From Actinomycetes bacterium (GTDB lineage Bacteria; Actinomycetota; Aquicultoria; SURF-47; JAUUWJ01), in contig JAUUWJ010000011.1 of the NCBI GenBank assembly GCA_030589175.1, forward strand, positions 1 to 10,807: a stretch of DNA of 10,807 bases, given 5' to 3'. Below are positions 7,597 through 10,807 of the stretch, in pieces (position 1 is the stretch's first letter; each line of letters opens with the position of its first letter). The notes beneath the pieces are model-generated. The model saw only the letters and a list, made by a program, of their open reading frames with translations, searched no databases and was not told the DNA's origin. The translations under genes and the position numbers were made by a program.

Positions 7597-7625
7597 ATTT
7601 TCTATGAATTACAAGATGCGGTCAA
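7597..7625 (-). promoter_or_regulatory. Possible weak promoter for trpGDCF
   Basis: On the minus strand, TTGACC (7620-7625) is followed 17 nt later by GAAAAT (7597-7602). The -35 element is good but the -10 is poor, so this is only a candidate. The 246-nt gap between rplT and trpG (7529-7774) otherwise shows AT-rich DNA, one hairpin next to rplT and the short repeat. I saw no Trp-codon leader peptide, no T-box sequence and no GAG/UAG triplet array of the TRAP type. Confidence 0.25.
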
Positions 7626-7737
7626 CAAACTGCCTATGATAAATTGTTTTCTTCCTTATTTATTGATTTAAAAAGAATTTTAGCATTATTTTGCAAACTA
7701 AAATTACATAAAAATCATGATTGCTTTAAAAGGAATA

Positions 7738-7778
7738 TTAGTTAGAAATAAGGTTGCTTTATCTGTGTTCTAAACTAA
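7738..7778 (-). terminator. Hairpin over the rplT stop codon, possible weak terminator
   Basis: Plus-strand TTAGTTAGAA (7738-7747) can pair with TTCTAAACTAA (7768-7778), giving about 10 base pairs with one bulged base and a 20-nt loop that can pair further (ATAA with TTAT). It overlaps the rplT stop. The stem is AT-rich and is followed only by TATTCCTTTT, not a clean U run, so termination would be weak. It may instead protect the end of the infC-rpmI-rplT message. Confidence 0.35.
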
Positions 7779-8149
7779 CTTGAAGCTTGTACGTTTTTCG
7801 TCAGTTGCTCTTTAGCTTTTCCGGCTAAGGTTGAAAAAGCTCCCGGATCATTTACGGCAATGTCTGCCAATATTTTGCGGTCAATTTCTACTCCGGCAGT
7901 TTTCAATCCGTTCATGAAGCGATTATAAGACAAGCCATTGAGCCTGGCAGCTGCATTAATCCTGGTAATCCACAATCTTCTGAATGTTCTTTTTTTGGCC
8001 CTTCTATCCCGGTAAGCATAGCTCAAAGACTTCATTACTTGTTCTTTAGCTACTTTATATGTGCGTGAACGAGCACCGTAATAGCCCTTGGCTCTTTTTA
8101 ATATCTTCTTATGCTTTTTGTTTTTTCCACTAGATTTTACTCTTGGCAT
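7775..8149 (-). CDS. rplT: 50S ribosomal protein L20
   Basis: L20 binds 23S rRNA and is needed early in large-subunit assembly. In bacteria studied so far it also represses its own operon by binding leader or operator RNA that resembles its rRNA site. The 124-aa protein has the typical long basic N-terminal tail ([20 protein letters not shown], then [17 protein letters not shown]). The globular part carries [15 protein letters not shown] and [16 protein letters not shown]. It is a few residues longer than the common length because of its C-terminal end. The ATG lies 8 nt after the rpmI stop, and AGGTG overlapping that stop serves as ribosome binding site. It is the last gene of infC-rpmI-rplT and the likely ligand of the leader upstream of infC. 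Confidence 0.98.
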   Translation of the reverse strand: MPRVKSSGKNKKHKKILKRAKGYYGARSRTYKVAKEQVMKSLSYAYRDRRAKKRTFRRLWITRINAAARLNGLSYNRFMNGLKTAGVEIDRKILADIAVNDPGAFSTLAGKAKEQLTKNVQASS

Positions 8150-8157
8150 TGTTGCAC

Positions 8158-8349
8158 CTAGCCTATCAACCTCTTAATTCTCTTTTGCTCTACCTTTGAA
8201 AGAGTGTTAGCCTTCTTTAAGTGCCTTTTTCTCTTAGCGCTTTTCTTTTCCATTAAATGAGAAGAACCCATTTTCTTGTGCAATATTTTTCCTGTTTTTG
8301 TTATTTTAAAGCGCTTAGCTGTTCCTTTGTGTGTCTTTTTCTTAGGCAT
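8158..8349 (-). CDS. rpmI: 50S ribosomal protein L35
   Basis: L35 is a small, very basic large-subunit protein. The 63-aa product starts [20 protein letters not shown], the signature N-terminus of the family, followed by [14 protein letters not shown] and a C-terminal helix ending in RIKRLIG. The length is normal. The start has GGAG (8355-8358) 5 nt upstream. It sits 26 nt after the infC stop and 8 nt before rplT, the conserved infC-rpmI-rplT order found in most bacteria. L35 and L20 are normally made in equal amounts, and the tight spacing is compatible with coupling. Confidence 0.97.
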   Translation of the reverse strand: MPKKKTHKGTAKRFKITKTGKILHKKMGSSHLMEKKSAKRKRHLKKANTLSKVEQKRIKRLIG

Positions 8350-8375
8350 AATTACTCCAGATCAAGAGAAAACAT

Positions 8376-9041
8376 TTATTTATCCTCTTCTTTCTCTTCT
8401 TTCTCATCCTTAATAGTTTTCTCCGATTTATCGCTCTTCTCATCTTTATCGTTTTTCGGGTAATCCTTCGCGTTTTCTTTCGTTTGTTGATTTTGTGTCT
8501 TATCTTGTTTCACGCTCGAACTTAAAACCATGATCATATTACGTCCGTCTCGCTTTGGAGCCGACTCAATACTGGAATATTGTGCTACATCTTCGCTCAA
8601 TCTTTCTAGTAATTCTCTACCCAGTTCAGGATGAGCCTGCTCTCTGCCCCTAAACATCAGTGTTACTTTAACCTTTGCTCCGCCTTTTAAGAATCTTTCA
8701 ATGTGGCGCTTCTTTGTCTCATAATCACCGCTGCTTATTTTGGGCCGAAATTTTATTTCTTTTACTTCTACAATATGTTGCTTTTTTTTGGCCCTTTTGG
8801 CTTTCTGTTCCTTTTCGTACTTAAACTTTCCATAATCCATTATGCGAACAACAGGCGGTTTTGCGTTTGGCGCTATCTCCACTAAGTCAAACCCTTCTTC
8901 TTTTGCTAGCTCAATTGCTTCTCTTGTCGGTTTTATTCCCAACTGCTCACCTTCAAAAGATATAACTCTTACTTCGCTAGCTCTTATTCTTTCATTTACT
9001 CTAGCTACTTCTTTCTTTATAAATCGTCTCGGTCTTCTAAT
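8376..9041 (-). CDS. infC: Translation initiation factor IF-3 with ATT start codon and charged C-terminal tail
   Basis: IF3 binds the 30S subunit, prevents premature 50S joining and proofreads the initiator codon and tRNA. The conventional-start frame begins only at an internal TTG (8942), which would delete the start of the N-domain. Extending upstream adds 33 codons in frame, including [20 protein letters not shown], the conserved IF3 N-terminus. That extension ends at ATT (9039-9041), 6 nt after a perfect AGGAGG (9048-9053), with in-frame TAA just before. ATT is the rare start used by E. coli infC for autoregulation. The resulting protein is 221 aa. The C-domain ([17 protein letters not shown]) is normal. 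After about residue 178 comes a 43-residue Lys/Glu/Asp-rich tail, probably disordered and absent from typical IF3 of about 170-180 aa. Confidence 0.95.
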   Translation of the reverse strand: MRRPRRFIKKEVARVNERIRASEVRVISFEGEQLGIKPTREAIELAKEEGFDLVEIAPNAKPPVVRIMDYGKFKYEKEQKAKRAKKKQHIVEVKEIKFRPKISSGDYETKKRHIERFLKGGAKVKVTLMFRGREQAHPELGRELLERLSEDVAQYSSIESAPKRDGRNMIMVLSSSVKQDKTQNQQTKENAKDYPKNDKDEKSDKSEKTIKDEKEEKEEDK

Positions 9042-9047
9042 AAATTA

Positions 9048-9053
9048 CCTCCT
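9048..9053 (-). promoter_or_regulatory. Shine-Dalgarno site that fixes the infC ATT start
   Basis: The minus strand reads AGGAGG, a perfect anti-16S match, followed by the 6-nt spacer TAATTT and then ATT. No ATG, GTG or TTG lies at a suitable distance from it in the IF3 frame, so the site argues strongly for initiation at ATT. Confidence 0.85.
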
Positions 9054-9124
9054 GGTTACACTTAGAGTATTTTTCCTAACTAGATATTTCCCTTTGAAAC
9101 ATTTTCATATTTATTTTTAGCAAC

Positions 9125-9147
9125 AAAAAAAGTAGCCTTTCGCTACC
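9125..9147 (-). terminator. Intrinsic terminator in the infC leader
   Basis: The transcript reads GGTAGC-GAAAG-GCTACT followed by a run of six T. This is a six-pair stem (five Watson-Crick pairs plus one G-U) with a five-base loop, a classic Rho-independent terminator. It lies about 85 nt before the infC start and after the operon promoter, so it can abort infC transcripts. It may also end read-through from thrS. Confidence 0.8.
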
Positions 9148-9243
9148 TGCATTTACCTATTGGTCGGTAAAATATTTTGTTTAACCTTTAAACTTAATTC
9201 ATTTTAGAGGTGAGAAGCAGGTAGCTTCTACTTTAGATGAACA

Positions 9244-9272
9244 ATTATACCTAGCTTATTTTCATTTGTCTA
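9244..9272 (-). promoter_or_regulatory. Promoter of the infC-rpmI-rplT operon
   Basis: On the minus strand TAGACA (9267-9272) is followed after exactly 17 nt by TATAAT (9244-9249), a perfect -10 and a one-mismatch -35. It begins 3 nt after the thrS stop, and transcription should start near 9237, just before the first leader hairpin. Match, spacing and position make this the best promoter in the window. Confidence 0.8.
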
Positions 9273-9275
9273 CAT

Positions 9276-10807
9276 TTATAATTTTAGATTTAAAGCTTTA
9301 TTTTTATCCGAAGATTTCAACGAATTTAAGAAATCGTTTATTTTTACGTCTCTTATGTCTTTCCCATCCCTGGTCCTAATAGCAACAGTTCCCGCTTTTT
9401 CTTCGTTATCGCCAACTATCAACATAAACGGTATTTTTTGAAACTGGGCATCTCTTACTTTTTTGGCAGTAGTCTCCGTCCTCTCATCAACCTTTACCCT
9501 CACATTGCTTTCTTTTAAGATTTCAGCAACTTTTTTGGCATAATTATCATGCCTACTAGCAATCGGTAAAATCGTCACCTGAATAGGTGCCAGCCAAACC
9601 GGAAATGCTCCTGCATAATGCTCGATCAGCACCCCTATAAAACGTTCAAGCGAGCCCAGTATCGCTCGGTGTATCATAATCGGCCGCTCAGGCTGATTGT
9701 TGCGGTTAGCAAAATTCATATCGAATCTTTCCGGTAAGTTGAAATCAACTTGAACCGTAGAACACTGCCAAGTCCTGCCTATCGCATCCTTAATTTTTAT
9801 ATCGATTTTAGGACCGTAAAATACACCTTCGCCCGGATCTATTGTGTAATCAAGCTTCATATCAACTAGAGCTTTTTTTAAAGCATTTGTTGCCGCTTCC
9901 CAATGAGCTTCAGAGCCAACAAACTTCTCCGGCCTTGTCGACAGATATATCTCATACTCTTCAAAGCCAAATGTCTTTAGAATTTCTATTGCCAGTTTTA
10001 GTATTGAATTTATTTGTTCTTCAAGCTGCCACTCGGTACAAAAGATGTGAGCGTCATCTTGAGTAAAGCCCCTAACTCGCATTAAGCCGTGTAATACACC
10101 GCTTCTTTCATAGCGGTAAACTGTCCCCATTTCAGCCCATTTAAGCGGTAAGTCTCTGTAGCTTCTTGTTTGTGATTTATAAATTAATATATGACCGGGA
10201 CAATTCATCGGTTTTACTATGTAATCGACATCATCAATTTGCATCGGAGAATACATAAATTCCCGATAAAAGTCCCAATGACCGCTTGTCACCCACAAAT
10301 CCTTGCGAGCTATGTGAGGGATAACCAAAAGCTCGTATCCATTTTTTAAATGGACATCCTTCCAGTAATCTTCAATTATTGTCCTCAGTCTTGCTCCTTT
10401 CGGATGCCACAAAGGCAATCCCGGCCCTAACTCTGCATCAAAGTGGAACAGGTCCAGCTGCTTTCCTAAAATCCGGTGATCTCTTTTCTTTGCTTCTTCC
10501 AGCTTGGACAGATATTCTTTCAATTCTTTTTTCGAGGGAAAGCTTATACCGTAAATTCTTTGAAGCATCGGCCGTTTCTCATCGCCTTTCCAATAAGCAC
10601 CGGCTATACTCAATAATTTAAAAGCCTTTATGATTCCGGCAGAGGGAATATGAGGGCCTTTGCATAAATCTATAAAATCCCCTTGCTGGTAAACTGATAT
10701 TTCTTCATCTTCAATATCTTCTACAAGCTCTACTTTGTAATCTTCTTCCTTTTTGCGAAAAAATTTAAGCGCTTCTTCTTTGGATAGAACTTTACGTTCA
10801 AACTTGG
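9276..10807 (-). CDS. thrS: Threonine--tRNA ligase (N-terminus beyond window edge)
   Basis: ThrRS charges tRNA-Thr and edits mischarged Ser-tRNA-Thr. The frame is open to the right edge: 64 further codons run upstream of the internal TTG at 10613, so 509 residues are visible of about 580-640 expected. The edge segment contains GDFIDLCKGPH, the Cys-X3-His of the editing domain. The class II core follows: PMNCPGH, then motif 2 around RYERSGVLHGLMRVRGFTQD and DDAHIFC, then motif 3 RPIMIHRAILGSLERF. The zinc ligands Cys, His and His are all present in these motifs. The C-terminal anticodon-binding domain begins near FPVWLAPIQV. The N-terminal TGS domain and the first editing motif lie outside the window. 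The thrS-infC-rpmI-rplT order is widely conserved. Confidence 0.97.
   Translation of the reverse strand, partial: KFERKVLSKEEALKFFRKKEEDYKVELVEDIEDEEISVYQQGDFIDLCKGPHIPSAGIIKAFKLLSIAGAYWKGDEKRPMLQRIYGISFPSKKELKEYLSKLEEAKKRDHRILGKQLDLFHFDAELGPGLPLWHPKGARLRTIIEDYWKDVHLKNGYELLVIPHIARKDLWVTSGHWDFYREFMYSPMQIDDVDYIVKPMNCPGHILIYKSQTRSYRDLPLKWAEMGTVYRYERSGVLHGLMRVRGFTQDDAHIFCTEWQLEEQINSILKLAIEILKTFGFEEYEIYLSTRPEKFVGSEAHWEAATNALKKALVDMKLDYTIDPGEGVFYGPKIDIKIKDAIGRTWQCSTVQVDFNLPERFDMNFANRNNQPERPIMIHRAILGSLERFIGVLIEHYAGAFPVWLAPIQVTILPIASRHDNYAKKVAEILKESNVRVKVDERTETTAKKVRDAQFQKIPFMLIVGDNEEKAGTVAIRTRDGKDIRDVKINDFLNSLKSSDKNKALNLKL

Larger units (their letters stand above)
9042..9237 (-). ncRNA. infC-rpmI-rplT leader RNA with alternative structures (probable L20-type attenuator)
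   Basis: From the predicted transcription start near 9237 the leader contains four hairpins in order. H1 is AGAAGC/GCTTCT (9213-9229). H2 is GTTTAA/TTAAAC (9179-9193). H3 is TTTACC/GGTAAA (9152-9171). Last is the terminator (9125-9147). In addition, transcript segment GCTACCTGC (9217-9225), part of H1, is perfectly complementary over 9 nt to GCAGGTAGC (9142-9150), which contains the left arm of the terminator. The long-range helix would enclose H2 and H3 and exclude both H1 and the terminator, an antiterminator arrangement. In Bacillus subtilis, L20 controls the same operon through a leader terminator, so L20 is the likely ligand. The structure is seen in the sequence; the ligand and the direction of control are inferred. 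Confidence 0.7.

Noticed and set aside
7529..7774. T-box, Trp leader peptide or TRAP site before trpG
   Set aside because: I looked for the T-box core, consecutive TGG codons and spaced GAG/UAG triplets on the coding strand and found none.
8376..8942. infC starting at TTG 8942
   Set aside because: This start removes conserved N-terminal IF3 residues and has no proper spacing to a ribosome binding site. The ATT at 9041 with AGGAGG explains the sequence better.
9061..9103. Small frame in the infC leader after the terminator (MKMFQREISS)
   Set aside because: It has no ribosome binding site and no biased codon content, so it is most likely chance.
9276..10613. thrS starting at TTG 10613 as a short synthetase
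   Set aside because: The same frame continues to the window edge with the editing-domain CKGPH motif, so 10613 is an internal leucine codon.

Overview
The window is AT-rich bacterial chromosome, densely packed with housekeeping and biosynthetic genes. Nearly everything is on the minus strand. Shine-Dalgarno sites, sigma-70-type promoters and an intrinsic terminator all look bacterial. The combination of a complete-looking trpGDCF-BA gene set, split acetyl-CoA carboxylase genes (accD, accA) and type IV pilus fragments suggests a free-living or metabolically capable, probably uncultured lineage. The sequence alone does not fix the phylum.

Layout in the direction of minus-strand transcription, from high to low coordinates. 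(1) thrS (threonyl-tRNA synthetase) runs in from the right edge with its N-terminus missing. (2) Just after thrS there is a near-consensus promoter, then a leader of about 195 nt that can fold into mutually exclusive hairpins ending in an intrinsic terminator. This leader precedes the infC-rpmI-rplT operon (IF3, L35, L20). infC appears to start with the rare codon ATT, so the operon seems to carry both a transcription attenuator and the start codon known for IF3 autoregulation. (3) After a 246-nt spacer comes trpG-trpD-trpC-trpF, tightly packed and partly overlapping. (4) Next is a short plus-strand island with two overlapping fragments: a type IV prepilin N-terminus and a pilus-protein C-terminus. 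It looks like a decayed pilus locus. (5) Behind its own promoter follow trpB-trpA-accD-accA, with junctions of -4, 0 and +3 nt. accA runs off the left edge and lacks only its last few codons.

Together trpG, D, C, F, B and A cover tryptophan synthesis from chorismate except for the large anthranilate synthase subunit TrpE, which is not in the window. accD and accA encode the two carboxyltransferase subunits of acetyl-CoA carboxylase; AccB and AccC must be elsewhere. Both ends of the trpGDCF block carry short degenerate direct repeats with a 14-nt period. These, with the pilus remnant, suggest past rearrangement that split an ancestral trp operon. No CRISPR array, transposase, tRNA or rRNA gene was seen, and no stretch over 300 nt lacks a gene. 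Most of the window is ordinary; the infC leader and the pilus chimera deserve the closest look.
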